Source: Stutzerimonas stutzeri (GTDB taxonomy: Bacteria > Pseudomonadota > Gammaproteobacteria > Pseudomonadales > Pseudomonadaceae). Taken from it: DNA of 64,000 nucleotides. Below are positions 47,939-57,621 of this stretch, piece after piece; within the stretch, counting starts at the first letter, position 1, and each line of letters starts with the position of its first letter. Both the position numbers and the translations under genes were made by a program. The notes beneath the pieces are model-generated. The model did no database searches, was not told the origin of the DNA, and saw only the letters and a list, made by a program, of their open reading frames with translations. Location: assembly GCF_024448935.1 (NCBI RefSeq), contig NZ_JAMOIE010000009.1, positions 1-64,000 on the forward strand, in the 5' to 3' direction.

Positions 47939-49090
47939 ATGGCCGTTGCCTCCAGCGCCTACAAAAAGGCCCTCAGCGGTGAGAGCCAGAACAAGCAGGT
48001 GCTGCTGAAGATCGACCGCGTCACCAAGAAGTTCGACGAAACGGTAGCGGTCGATGATGTCTCGCTGAGCATCCGTCAGGGTGAGATATTCGCCCTGCTC
48101 GGTGGCTCGGGTTCGGGCAAGTCCACCTTGCTGCGCATGCTGGCTGGGTTCGAGCGGCCGACGGAGGGGCGGATCTTCCTCGACGGTCAGGACATCACCG
48201 ACATGCCGCCGTACGAGCGGTCGATCAACATGATGTTCCAGTCCTATGCACTGTTCCCGCACATGAGCGTGGAGCAGAACATCGCCTTCGGCCTCAAGCA
48301 GGACGGACTGTCCAAGGATGAGGTAAAGACCCGCGTCGATGAAATGCTGACGCTGGTACAGATGAGCCAGTACGCCAGGCGCAAGCCGCATCAGCTGTCC
48401 GGCGGCCAGCGCCAGCGCGTGGCACTGGCCCGCTCGCTGGCCAAGCGCCCGAAGCTGCTGCTGCTCGACGAACCCATGGGTGCGCTGGACAAGAAGCTGC
48501 GCTCGCAGATGCAGCTGGAGCTGGTGCAGATCATCGAGCGCGTCGGCGTAACCTGCGTGATGGTCACCCACGACCAGGAAGAGGCCATGACCATGGCCGA
48601 GCGCATCGCCATCATGCATCTCGGCTGGATCGCTCAGGTCGGCAGCCCGATGGACATCTACGAGACCCCGGCGAGCCGCTTGGTCTGCGAGTTCATCGGC
48701 AACGTCAACCTGTTCGATGGCGAGCTGATCGAAGACGCCGAGGACCATGCGGTGATCGACTGTGCGCAACTGGAGCGGCCGATCTATGTCGGCCATGGCA
48801 TCAGTACCCGCGCCGAGGACAAGCGTGTGACCTACGCCCTGCGCCCGGAGAAGCTGTTGATGAGCCTGGACAAGCCGGTGCTCGAGCTGGCCGGGTACAA
48901 CTGGGTGCAGGGCGTGGTGCACGACATCGCCTACCTCGGCGGCCACTCGGTGTACTACATCAAGCTGGAGTCGGGGGTGCTGCTGCAGGCGTTCGTCGCC
49001 AACGCCGAACGCCATGTGAAATGGCCGACCTGGGAAGAGCAGGTCTACCTGCACTGGCTCAGCGACAGCGGCGTGGTACTGCAGGCATGA
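47939..49090 (+). CDS. spuF: Polyamine ABC importer ATP-binding protein SpuF
   Basis: The 383-residue ATPase of the PotA/PotG type has Walker A GGSGSGKSTLL, the signature LSGGQRQRVALARSLAKRP and Walker B LLLDEPMGALD with the H-loop VTHDQEEAMTMAERIAI. The C-terminal TOBE-like domain (after residue about 250) is present. It follows spuE by 104 bases and overlaps spuG by four bases. Confidence 0.95.
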   Translation: MAVASSAYKKALSGESQNKQVLLKIDRVTKKFDETVAVDDVSLSIRQGEIFALLGGSGSGKSTLLRMLAGFERPTEGRIFLDGQDITDMPPYERSINMMFQSYALFPHMSVEQNIAFGLKQDGLSKDEVKTRVDEMLTLVQMSQYARRKPHQLSGGQRQRVALARSLAKRPKLLLLDEPMGALDKKLRSQMQLELVQIIERVGVTCVMVTHDQEEAMTMAERIAIMHLGWIAQVGSPMDIYETPASRLVCEFIGNVNLFDGELIEDAEDHAVIDCAQLERPIYVGHGISTRAEDKRVTYALRPEKLLMSLDKPVLELAGYNWVQGVVHDIAYLGGHSVYYIKLESGVLLQAFVANAERHVKWPTWEEQVYLHWLSDSGVVLQA

Positions 49091-49983
49091 GCCGGGTACG
49101 GCTGAACGGCGGGCGCCGACTGGTCATCGGCGTTCCCTTCCTGTGGCTGTTCCTGTTTTTCCTGCTGCCGTTCGCCATCGTCCTGAAGATCAGCTTTTCC
49201 GAGGCGGATGTGGCAATTCCACCGTATACGCAGATCTATACGTACGCCGAGCAGCAGCTGCAAGTGGTGATCAATCTCGGCAACTACATCTTCCTCAGCG
49301 AGGACGATCTGTACTGGGCGGCCTACGCCGGCTCGCTGCGCATTGCCTTCTTCGGCACGCTGATCTGCCTGCTGGTGGGCTATCCGATGGCCTACGCTAT
49401 CGCTCGAGCACGCAAGGACCTGCAGACCGTGCTGCTGCTGCTGATCATGATGCCGACCTGGACGGCGATCCTGATCCGCGTCTATGCCTGGATGGGCATT
49501 CTCAGCAGCAACGGCATTCTCAACGGCCTTTTGCAGGGCCTGGGCCTGATCGACGAACCGCTGCGCATCCTCAACACCGATCTCGCCGTCTACATCGGCG
49601 TGGTGTATTCCTACCTGCCGTTCATGATCCTGCCGCTGTACGCCAACCTGGCGAAGCATGACCTCAGCCTGTTGGAGGCTGCGTCCGACCTGGGCGCTCG
49701 CAATTTGACCAGTTTCTGGAAAATCACGGTGCCGCTGTCGAAGAACGGCATCATCGCCGGCTGCATGCTGGTATTCATTCCGGTGGTGGGCGAGTTCGTC
49801 ATCCCCGAGCTGCTCGGCGGGCCGGAGACGCTGATGATCGGCAAGGTGCTGTGGCAGGAGTTCTTCAATAACCGCGACTGGCCGGTAGCGTCTGCACTGG
49901 CGGTGGTGATGTTGGCGATCCTGTTGGTGCCGATCATTCTGTTCAACCGCAACCAAACCAAGGAACTGGAGGGCAAGCTATGA
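49087..49983 (+). CDS. spuG: Polyamine ABC importer permease SpuG
   Basis: The 298-residue inner-membrane permease resembles PotB/PotH. It has an N-terminal helix (LVIGVPFLWLFLFFLLPFAI), several more helices and the EAA loop LLEAASDLGARNLTSFWKITVPL. The ATG at 49087 overlaps the spuF stop (ATGA); its own stop overlaps the spuH start in the same way. An upstream open frame inside spuF was not used. Confidence 0.95.
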   Translation: MSRVRLNGGRRLVIGVPFLWLFLFFLLPFAIVLKISFSEADVAIPPYTQIYTYAEQQLQVVINLGNYIFLSEDDLYWAAYAGSLRIAFFGTLICLLVGYPMAYAIARARKDLQTVLLLLIMMPTWTAILIRVYAWMGILSSNGILNGLLQGLGLIDEPLRILNTDLAVYIGVVYSYLPFMILPLYANLAKHDLSLLEAASDLGARNLTSFWKITVPLSKNGIIAGCMLVFIPVVGEFVIPELLGGPETLMIGKVLWQEFFNNRDWPVASALAVVMLAILLVPIILFNRNQTKELEGKL

Positions 49984-50882
49984 AGCGTTACAGCTTTTCC
50001 AACCTGATCCTGTTCCTCGGGTTGTTGTTCATCTACCTGCCCATGGTGCTGCTGGTCATCTACTCCTTCAATGCCTCGCGGCTGGTAACGGTGTGGGGCG
50101 GCTGGTCGCTGAAGTGGTACGCGGGTTTGCTGGACAACAGGCAGTTGATGGGCGCGGTCATGCGGTCGCTGGAGATCGCTTTCTACACCGCCATTGCCGC
50201 GGTTGCGCTGGGCACCATGGCCGCCTTCGTGCTGACGCGAATACCCAACTTTCGCGGGCGCACCGTGTTTGGCGGTCTGGTCACGGCGCCGCTGGTGATG
50301 CCGGAAGTGATCACCGGTCTGTCGTTGCTGCTCTTGTTCGTGGCCATGGCGCAGCTGATCGGCTGGCCCGCCCAGCGCGGCATCGTCACCATCTGGATCG
50401 CCCATACCACCTTCTGCTCGGCCTATGTCGCCGTGGTCGTGATGGCGAGGCTGCGTGAACTTGACCAGTCCATCGAGGAAGCAGCGATGGACCTCGGGGC
50501 ACGGCCCTGGAAGGTGTTTTTCCTGATCACCATGCCGATGATCGCGCCGTCACTGGCGGCCGGTGGCATGCTCTCGTTCGCCCTGTCGCTGGATGATCTG
50601 GTCCTGGCCAGCTTCGTCTCCGGTCCAGGCGCAACGACGCTGCCGATGGAGATTTTCTCGGCGGTGCGCCTGGGTGTGAAGCCGGAGATCAACGCCGTTG
50701 CCAGCCTGATCCTGCTGGTGGTGTCGCTGGCGACCTTCATTGCCTGGTACATCGGCCGTCGCGCCGAGAAGCGCCGTGTACGTGCGATGCGCCAGGCAAT
50801 GGATGACAACAATGCCAACCCGACCTGGCGTCAGGTGATCGACAGTCGCAAGGTAATGACGCCACCCACGGCGCACAGCTGA
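49980..50882 (+). CDS. spuH: Polyamine ABC importer permease SpuH
   Basis: The 300-residue second permease resembles PotC/PotI. It has a first helix (LILFLGLLFIYLPMVLLVIY), the EAA loop EEAAMDLGARPWKVFFLITMPMIAPSL (in parts) and a basic C-terminal tail (RRAEKRRVRAMRQ). It is the last gene of the spu run and overlaps spuG by four bases. Confidence 0.95.
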   Translation: MKRYSFSNLILFLGLLFIYLPMVLLVIYSFNASRLVTVWGGWSLKWYAGLLDNRQLMGAVMRSLEIAFYTAIAAVALGTMAAFVLTRIPNFRGRTVFGGLVTAPLVMPEVITGLSLLLLFVAMAQLIGWPAQRGIVTIWIAHTTFCSAYVAVVVMARLRELDQSIEEAAMDLGARPWKVFFLITMPMIAPSLAAGGMLSFALSLDDLVLASFVSGPGATTLPMEIFSAVRLGVKPEINAVASLILLVVSLATFIAWYIGRRAEKRRVRAMRQAMDDNNANPTWRQVIDSRKVMTPPTAHS

Positions 50883-50898
50883 CCGGCGCTGCTGGCGC

Positions 50899-51516
50899 TC
50901 AGCGCTCAGCCGTTGACCGCTGGTTTGCCGAGGATTCAGCGACCGGCGAAGGCGCCCAGTCACAGAAACAACCTACCGCGAGCGAGTGCGTCGCCTTGAC
51001 CTGGCGGCCAGCCAGCACGGCCTCGAGGACGGGCTCGATGAAGCTGTTGTCGGAGCTGCACACGGCCCCTTCGCTATAGGGGCCGATGTATACCAGTCGT
51101 CCATCGGCATCCCAGATCCCAACCGCCGGACTGGCGGGCAGGCTGCTGGCCCCCGGCAGATCGGCGAGCGCCTGCAGACCGGCCAGCTGGTCCGGCAAGC
51201 GGCCCTGGCTACCCGGCTTTTGCAACGAATAAAAGCTGACGCCCCGCCTACCGAAGCGTTGCACCAGCTCGGCCAGGTGTTGCTGGTTGCCTGCATTGCA
51301 GGGGCAGGCCGGATCCCAGAAGTGCACCACACGAACCGGCCCGGCGCCGCTCAGCGGCTCGGGCAATGCCAGCTGATCGCCAAAGAACAGCTCGGCCCGC
51401 TCGTTCTCGAACGGTCGCAGGTAGCGCGCCTCGAACCACCAGAAGGCAGCCAGCATGGCGCCACCCCAGAGCAGGGCAACGAGCGCTGCAATCAGATATT
51501 TGTTGCGTGCGGACAT
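50899..51516 (-). CDS. Thioredoxin-like membrane protein (DUF6436 type)
   Basis: The 205-residue protein has an N-terminal membrane helix (KYLIAALVALLWGGAMLAAF) and a thioredoxin-like periplasmic domain with HFWDPACPCNAGNQQHL. The CPC motif with only one spacer residue differs from the CxxC of thioredoxins. Further parts are VSFYSLQKPGSQGRLP and GIWDADGRLVYIGPYSEGAVC. It ends with GCFCDW. It is convergent with spuH across only 16 bases. The ATG at 51516 is chosen over upstream codons because it gives the natural helix start; its ribosome-binding site is weak. Confidence 0.75.
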   Translation of the reverse strand: MSARNKYLIAALVALLWGGAMLAAFWWFEARYLRPFENERAELFFGDQLALPEPLSGAGPVRVVHFWDPACPCNAGNQQHLAELVQRFGRRGVSFYSLQKPGSQGRLPDQLAGLQALADLPGASSLPASPAVGIWDADGRLVYIGPYSEGAVCSSDNSFIEPVLEAVLAGRQVKATHSLAVGCFCDWAPSPVAESSANQRSTAER

Positions 51517-51602
51517 GATGGGGCTCTTGGATGGATGCACCAGCTTGCCACGTCGCGCTGCAGAGCTGAATATCTCGCTTACTCCTAGCAAGAAAACCGC
51601 TC

Positions 51603-52541
51603 ATGCCTTCGCGAATCGATCCCGACGCACTCCGCGCGCAATTAAGCCCGCTTCGCCAGGCGGCCGAGCTTACCGCCGATGCACGCTTCTATCAGGCCTA
51701 CTATGGGTTGGATCTGCCTCACCACGGCGGTATTCAGCGGCGCCTGGGGCGGTTTCAGGTACACGGTTATGAGGTGGTGGCACAAGCGTGGTGCCCCGAG
51801 CAGCCGGTCGCGACACTGTTGGTCCTGCACGGTTACTACGACCATATGGGCCTGTACCGGCACGTGGTGGATTGGGGGTTGCGCATGGGCTTCGCCGTGC
51901 TCGCCTGCGACCTGCCGGGGCATGGACTTTCCAGCGGGCCTCGCGCCAGCATCAATGAATTCGATGAATACCAGGCCGTGCTGCAGGGCCTGCTGCACGA
52001 AGCCGCAGCGATGAATCTGCCGCATCCCTGGCATTTGCTGGGGCAGAGCACCGGCGCCGCCATCGTGCTGGATTACCTGCTCTGCCAGCCGCTGCACCCG
52101 GCGCTGGGGCAGGGCATTCTGCTGGCGCCCCTGGTGCGGCCACGGGCCTGGGGATGGTCACGCTTCAGTTATGAAGTGATGCGGCGCTTCGTCCAGCAGA
52201 TTCCCCGGCGCTTCAGTGAAAACTCAGGCGATCCGGCATTTCTCGAATTCGTCCAGTTCCATGATCCGCTGCAGCCCGATATCCTGCCAACCGCCTGGGT
52301 GGGCGCGCTGTCGCGCTGGATCCAGCGTATCGAAGGCGCGCCCCCCAGCCGGTACAGCCCGCTGATTGTTCAGGGCGAGGCCGACATGACGGTCGACTGG
52401 CAACACAACCTGCCGGTTCTGCAAGACAAGTTCGCAGCCCCGGAGATCCTTCGGCTACCCGCAGCGCGGCATCACCTGGTCAACGAGCAGGAAGCCCTGC
52501 GCCGTGAATATTTCGGGTTTCTCAGCGAACGCTTGAAGTAG
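51603..52541 (+). CDS. Alpha/beta hydrolase (monoacylglycerol lipase/lysophospholipase-like)
   Basis: The 312-residue protein has the oxyanion segment LLVLHGYYDHMGLYR, the serine elbow HLLGQSTGAA with Ser149, VQGEADMTVDW with the likely acid and RHHLVNEQ with the likely histidine. This complete triad and the Serine-aminopeptidase-type region DLPGHGLSSGPR suit lysophospholipase-like enzymes. There is no signal peptide. Its last 20 bases overlap the end of the convergent DUF2059 gene. The substrate is unknown. Confidence 0.87.
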   Translation: MPSRIDPDALRAQLSPLRQAAELTADARFYQAYYGLDLPHHGGIQRRLGRFQVHGYEVVAQAWCPEQPVATLLVLHGYYDHMGLYRHVVDWGLRMGFAVLACDLPGHGLSSGPRASINEFDEYQAVLQGLLHEAAAMNLPHPWHLLGQSTGAAIVLDYLLCQPLHPALGQGILLAPLVRPRAWGWSRFSYEVMRRFVQQIPRRFSENSGDPAFLEFVQFHDPLQPDILPTAWVGALSRWIQRIEGAPPSRYSPLIVQGEADMTVDWQHNLPVLQDKFAAPEILRLPAARHHLVNEQEALRREYFGFLSERLK

Positions 52542-53319
52542 CTCGGCGCGCTGGCTGAGAGGCCGTTTGCGCCTGGGTCTGGTTGCCGCTCAAGCCGACC
52601 GCCAGCCCGGCACGCAGGGCCTGCAGTGCTGCGCTGTAATAGCGCTGACCGGCCTCCGACTGGGCGAACTGGACAAACTCCTCCAGTTCGGCATCGGAGA
52701 GGTCGCGATAGATATACAGCAGCGTGTTGTCCAGATCACTCTCGACCTGTTGCTGCAAACGCTCGCGTTGGCTGTCCAGCAGCCCCTGCGCCTGGCCACC
52801 GCCGAGCAAGCCCGGAATCATCTGGCTGAGGCTATCGGCTGCGACACCGGCCAGCGCCAGGCTGACCTCAGCACCGGCTTCGGCAGCCGGCAGCGCCTGG
52901 GCCAGATGACGGATCAACAGCTGCCGGTTGCTGCCGGCCTCCATTCGAGGGATGCCGTTTTCGTATCTGGCCAGCTGCTCGCGGCGCCCGGCCAAGGCCT
53001 CGGCCGCGACCACCTTGTGGCCGAGCGGAGATTGGAAGAACGCCAGTGCTGGTTGCGGGTTGGCGAGGCTCTCCCGCAGCGCCTGCTTGGCCCGCTGATC
53101 GATGGCGTCAACCGCGAAGCGGCGATTGCTGTTGGTTACCAGCGCCTGGTAAACGGCGGGTGGCAGGGTGTTCTTGTAGCGCTGTTGAGCGGCGGTCAGG
53201 GCATCGCTGAAATTGGCGCGTTGTTCGGTCCAGCCAGCGGTCTCGTACAGCTCGTCATAGGTATCGGCGAGGGTGTTGAAGCTCAAAGCAAGTAATACAC
53301 AAGCGATTAAGGCGCGCAT
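52522..53319 (-). CDS. Periplasmic protein with two DUF2059 domains
   Basis: The 265-residue protein has a signal peptide (MRALIACVLLALSFNTLADT) and two DUF2059-like helical modules. The second one is the clearer: IYRDLSDAELEEFVQFAQSEAG with the typical Y-x-DLSDAEL pattern and RYYSAALQALRAG. No function is known. Its 3' end overlaps the convergent hydrolase by 20 bases. The polar C-terminus (QTQAQTASQPARRA) is low-complexity. Confidence 0.8.
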   Translation of the reverse strand: MRALIACVLLALSFNTLADTYDELYETAGWTEQRANFSDALTAAQQRYKNTLPPAVYQALVTNSNRRFAVDAIDQRAKQALRESLANPQPALAFFQSPLGHKVVAAEALAGRREQLARYENGIPRMEAGSNRQLLIRHLAQALPAAEAGAEVSLALAGVAADSLSQMIPGLLGGGQAQGLLDSQRERLQQQVESDLDNTLLYIYRDLSDAELEEFVQFAQSEAGQRYYSAALQALRAGLAVGLSGNQTQAQTASQPARRATSSVR

Positions 53320-53427
53320 GGAAGCTCCTGTCTGACGGGCAGTTTATTTTCAGCGCCCTGACGGCTGCTGTCGAGGCGCGAAAGTGCTGCTGCTAGACTC
53401 CAACGCAGTCCTTTCGGAGTCTCTTCC

Positions 53428-54036
53428 TTGCAGTTCGTTCCCATCATTGACGACCTCGCCGAGCATGGCTGGTCGCTACGTCATTCGTTCCTGTCAGATG
53501 ATCTGACCCTCGGTTTGGCAGCGGAGTGCCGCAAGCGCGAGGCACAAGGTGCCCTGGTCCCGGCCGGTATCGGCCGCGGCGATGCGCTGACCATTCGCCA
53601 AGGAATACGTGGCGATCAGATTGAATGGCTCGAACCGGGCCAGTCGCCGTTGTGTGACCGCTATCTGGAACTGATGGATGGGCTTCGATTACGCATGAAC
53701 CAGACGTTGTTCCTCGGTCTGGAAGAGTTCGAATGCCATTTCGCGCTGTACCCGCCGGGCGCTTTCTATCAGACGCATCTGGATCGCTTCCGTGATGATG
53801 ACAGCCGCTGCGTCAGCACGGTGGTCTACCTCAACCCGGACTGGCAACCCGCTGATGGGGGAGAGCTGCGCATGCATTTCGCTGACGGCTCGCAGCGCGA
53901 CATTCCACCGCTTGCGGGTGATCTGCTGGTTTTCCTGTCTGGCGAGTTCCCTCACGAAGTGTTGGTCACCCATACCGACCGCCTCTCCCTGACGGGCTGG
54001 TTTCGCCGACGTCCTGCAGATGTCCTCGCGCTGTAG
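53428..54036 (+). CDS. 2-oxoglutarate/Fe(II)-dependent oxygenase
   Basis: The 202-residue protein is a small prolyl-hydroxylase-like dioxygenase. The iron triad is visible: THLDRF with His117 and Asp119, and EFPHEVL with His176; Arg185 of DRLSLTGWFRRR probably binds 2-oxoglutarate. The reading frame starts with TTG at 53428; GGAG lies nine bases upstream and no ATG start fits the family length. The substrate is unknown. It is divergent from the DUF2059 gene and convergent with dctM. Confidence 0.85.
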   Translation: MQFVPIIDDLAEHGWSLRHSFLSDDLTLGLAAECRKREAQGALVPAGIGRGDALTIRQGIRGDQIEWLEPGQSPLCDRYLELMDGLRLRMNQTLFLGLEEFECHFALYPPGAFYQTHLDRFRDDDSRCVSTVVYLNPDWQPADGGELRMHFADGSQRDIPPLAGDLLVFLSGEFPHEVLVTHTDRLSLTGWFRRRPADVLAL

Positions 54037-54044
54037 CGCAGAGC

Positions 54045-54070
54045 AAAAAAAGCCCGGCGCGAGCCGGGCT
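54045..54070 (-). terminator. Rho-independent terminator after dctM
   Basis: On the minus strand AGCCCGGC, loop TCGC, GCCGGGCT is followed by a run of seven T. It lies about 30 bases past the dctM stop. On the plus strand the same hairpin lies 14 bases past the oxygenase stop, but there the T-run is absent. Confidence 0.85.
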
Positions 54071-54098
54071 AATAGGGAAGCGGTGTGACCGACGCGCG

Positions 54099-55379
54099 TT
54101 ACATGCCAAGCAGGTTCGGCAGCGCCAGGGAGATCGACGGCACGTAGGTGATGATCATCAGGAAGCTGAGCAGCAGCGCAAGCCACGGCATCACGGCACG
54201 GATCACCTGAGTCACCGGCATGCCGGTTACGGCCGAGGCGACGAACAGGTTCAGCCCCACCGGCGGCGTGATCAGGCCGATTTCCATGTTCACCACCATG
54301 ATGATGCCCAGGTGGATCGGGTCGATGCCCAGTTCGATGGCAATCGGGAACAGGATCGGCGCCAGGATCAGGATGATGGCGGACGGCTCCATGAATGCAC
54401 CGGCGATCAGCAGCACGATGTTCACCACCAGCAGGAACATCCACGGCTGCAGGCCGGCCTCGAGCACCATGGCAGTGATCTGCTGCGGGATCTGTTCGGT
54501 CGTCAGCACATGCGCGAACAGCATGGCGTTGGCGATGATGAACATCAGCATGATCGTGAGCTTGCCCGACTCCAGCAGCACCTTCGGGCAGTCGCGCAAG
54601 CTGATGTCCTTGTACACGAACAGCGCGATGAAGGCGGAGTACACTGCCGCGACAGCCGCCGCCTCGGTCGGCGTGAACATGCCCGAGTAAATGCCACCGA
54701 GGATGATTACCATCAGCAGCAGGCCCCACAGTGCCTTGCGGGCTGAAGACAGCCACTGGCGCAGGGTCGCTCGCGGCATGGCTGGCAGGTTTTTCTTCAC
54801 CGCGACGATGTAGATCGCGACCATCAGCCCGACGCCCAGCAAAAGGCCTGGCACCACGCCGGCCATGAACAGCTTGCCTACGGAGGTTTCGGTGGCGGCC
54901 GCGTAGACCACCATGACGATGGATGGCGGGATCAGAATGCCCAGCGTACCGGCGTTACAGACGATGCCGGTACCGAAGGCCTGCGGATAGCCGGAGCGCA
55001 CCATGCCGGCGATGGCAATGGAGCCGACTGCGGCCACGGTGGCCGGGGATGAGCCGGACAGGGCGGCGAACAGCATGCACGCCAGCACCGCACCGATGGC
55101 CAAACCGCCGCGAATATGACCGACGCTGGCGTTAGCGAAGTCGATCAGCCGCTTGGCGACGCCGCCGGTGGTCATGAACGCACCGGCCAGCAGGAAGAAC
55201 GGAATCGCCAGCAAAGTGTAATGTTCGGACGTCTCGAACAGCTTGATCGCCAGTGAGCGCACCGAGTCGGGGCTGAAGAAGAAGATCGTCAAGGAGCCGG
55301 CAAGGCCAAGCGAAATGGCCACCGGCACGCCGATGAACATCAGCGCGAAGAGTGCCAGGAAGAGAAACAGGATAGTCAT
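54099..55379 (-). CDS. dctM: TRAP C4-dicarboxylate transporter large permease DctM
   Basis: DctM is the large membrane subunit of a tripartite (TRAP) importer for succinate, fumarate and malate. The 426-residue protein has about 12 helices and typical segments GVPVAISLGLAGSLTIFF, GSSPATVAAVGSIAI and GMFTPTEAAAVAAVYSAF. Its start overlaps the dctQ stop by four bases. A terminator lies after it. Confidence 0.96.
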   Translation of the reverse strand: MTILFLFLALFALMFIGVPVAISLGLAGSLTIFFFSPDSVRSLAIKLFETSEHYTLLAIPFFLLAGAFMTTGGVAKRLIDFANASVGHIRGGLAIGAVLACMLFAALSGSSPATVAAVGSIAIAGMVRSGYPQAFGTGIVCNAGTLGILIPPSIVMVVYAAATETSVGKLFMAGVVPGLLLGVGLMVAIYIVAVKKNLPAMPRATLRQWLSSARKALWGLLLMVIILGGIYSGMFTPTEAAAVAAVYSAFIALFVYKDISLRDCPKVLLESGKLTIMLMFIIANAMLFAHVLTTEQIPQQITAMVLEAGLQPWMFLLVVNIVLLIAGAFMEPSAIILILAPILFPIAIELGIDPIHLGIIMVVNMEIGLITPPVGLNLFVASAVTGMPVTQVIRAVMPWLALLLSFLMIITYVPSISLALPNLLGM

Positions 55380-56005
55380 TGCTTCGGCTCCTCTTTACCG
55401 AGCCTGGCCGCTTCGGCCGCTTCGTCGGCCAGGCCCAGGCCGGTTTGCTCGTTGCGTAGGATGCGCACGAAGATTTCCGCGAAACGAATGAACACCATGG
55501 CAAAGCCGATCGGCACGATCATGCCAATGTGCCATTGCTTGACACCGAAGTGGCCGAGGTCTTCGGCGCCGATGTTGGCGGTGAACAGGGCCTGGATCCA
55601 CGCGAAGCTCGCCACTGTCAGCAGCGCGGCGTAACCGAGGCAGAACAGGCAGGCAAGCACCCCGATGTAGCGCTGCACCTGTCGCGGGGCCAGCTTGACC
55701 AGCGCGTCGACCCCGATATGGCCGGCGGTGCGCACGCCATAGGCGAGGCCGGAGAAGATCAGCCAGGCGAACAGGGCCTTGGTCAGCGCCGTGCTCCAGG
55801 TCATGGCTTGAGCCATGCCGATCAGAAAATCGCCGATGGCGAAGAAGAAATCTTCAGCGGCCGGAAAGGCGTCGGCCAGGCTGTAGAAAACGGTGTAGAG
55901 GTTGTTCAGGACCACATAAACAAAGGTCACCAGAGTCATGGCGGCCAGCAGGAAGGCGATGAAACCCTCCTCGAAGTGGTCCCAGACGCGCCAGAGGGCG
56001 TTCAT
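55376..56005 (-). CDS. dctQ: TRAP C4-dicarboxylate transporter small permease DctQ
   Basis: DctQ is the small membrane subunit of the importer. The 209-residue protein has four helices (for example AFLLAAMTLVTFVYVVLNNLY, split here as AFLLAAMTLVTF and VYVVLNNLY) and GLAYGVRTAGHIGVDALVK. I chose the ATG at 56005 because GGGAG stands nine bases upstream. An in-frame ATG at 56014 would place the ribosome-binding site directly on the start codon. A hairpin (56201-56226) separates it from dctP. Confidence 0.94.
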   Translation of the reverse strand: MNALWRVWDHFEEGFIAFLLAAMTLVTFVYVVLNNLYTVFYSLADAFPAAEDFFFAIGDFLIGMAQAMTWSTALTKALFAWLIFSGLAYGVRTAGHIGVDALVKLAPRQVQRYIGVLACLFCLGYAALLTVASFAWIQALFTANIGAEDLGHFGVKQWHIGMIVPIGFAMVFIRFAEIFVRILRNEQTGLGLADEAAEAARLGKEEPKQ

Positions 56006-56200
56006 GGATGACATCTCCCGATGGAATGCATTGTTTCGACAGGCGTACGGAACGTGCGCCATGAGCCGGTCTGGTAACCGGTTGACAGAGCAGTGAAAAG
56101 GCTTGTTCTGGACAAGGCGGGGGCGCTGATTCAGCTGCCGTCCTGGTCGCGATGTCGTTATGTTTTTCGCTGCGCTGTCGGTACAGCTTTTGCCGAAATG

Positions 56201-56226
56201 AAGGGAGCGAGTCACCTCGCTCCCTT
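56201..56226 (-). terminator. Hairpin between dctP and dctQ (attenuator-like)
   Basis: AAGGGAGCGAG, loop TCAC, CTCGCTCCCTT is an 11-bp perfect stem. It lies just after the dctP stop on the minus strand and lacks a T-run. It may stabilise the dctP message or reduce read-through into dctQM, which would match the higher need for the binding protein. Confidence 0.55.
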
Positions 56227-56237
56227 CCAGTCAGTAC

Positions 56238-57621
<1,384 letters not shown>

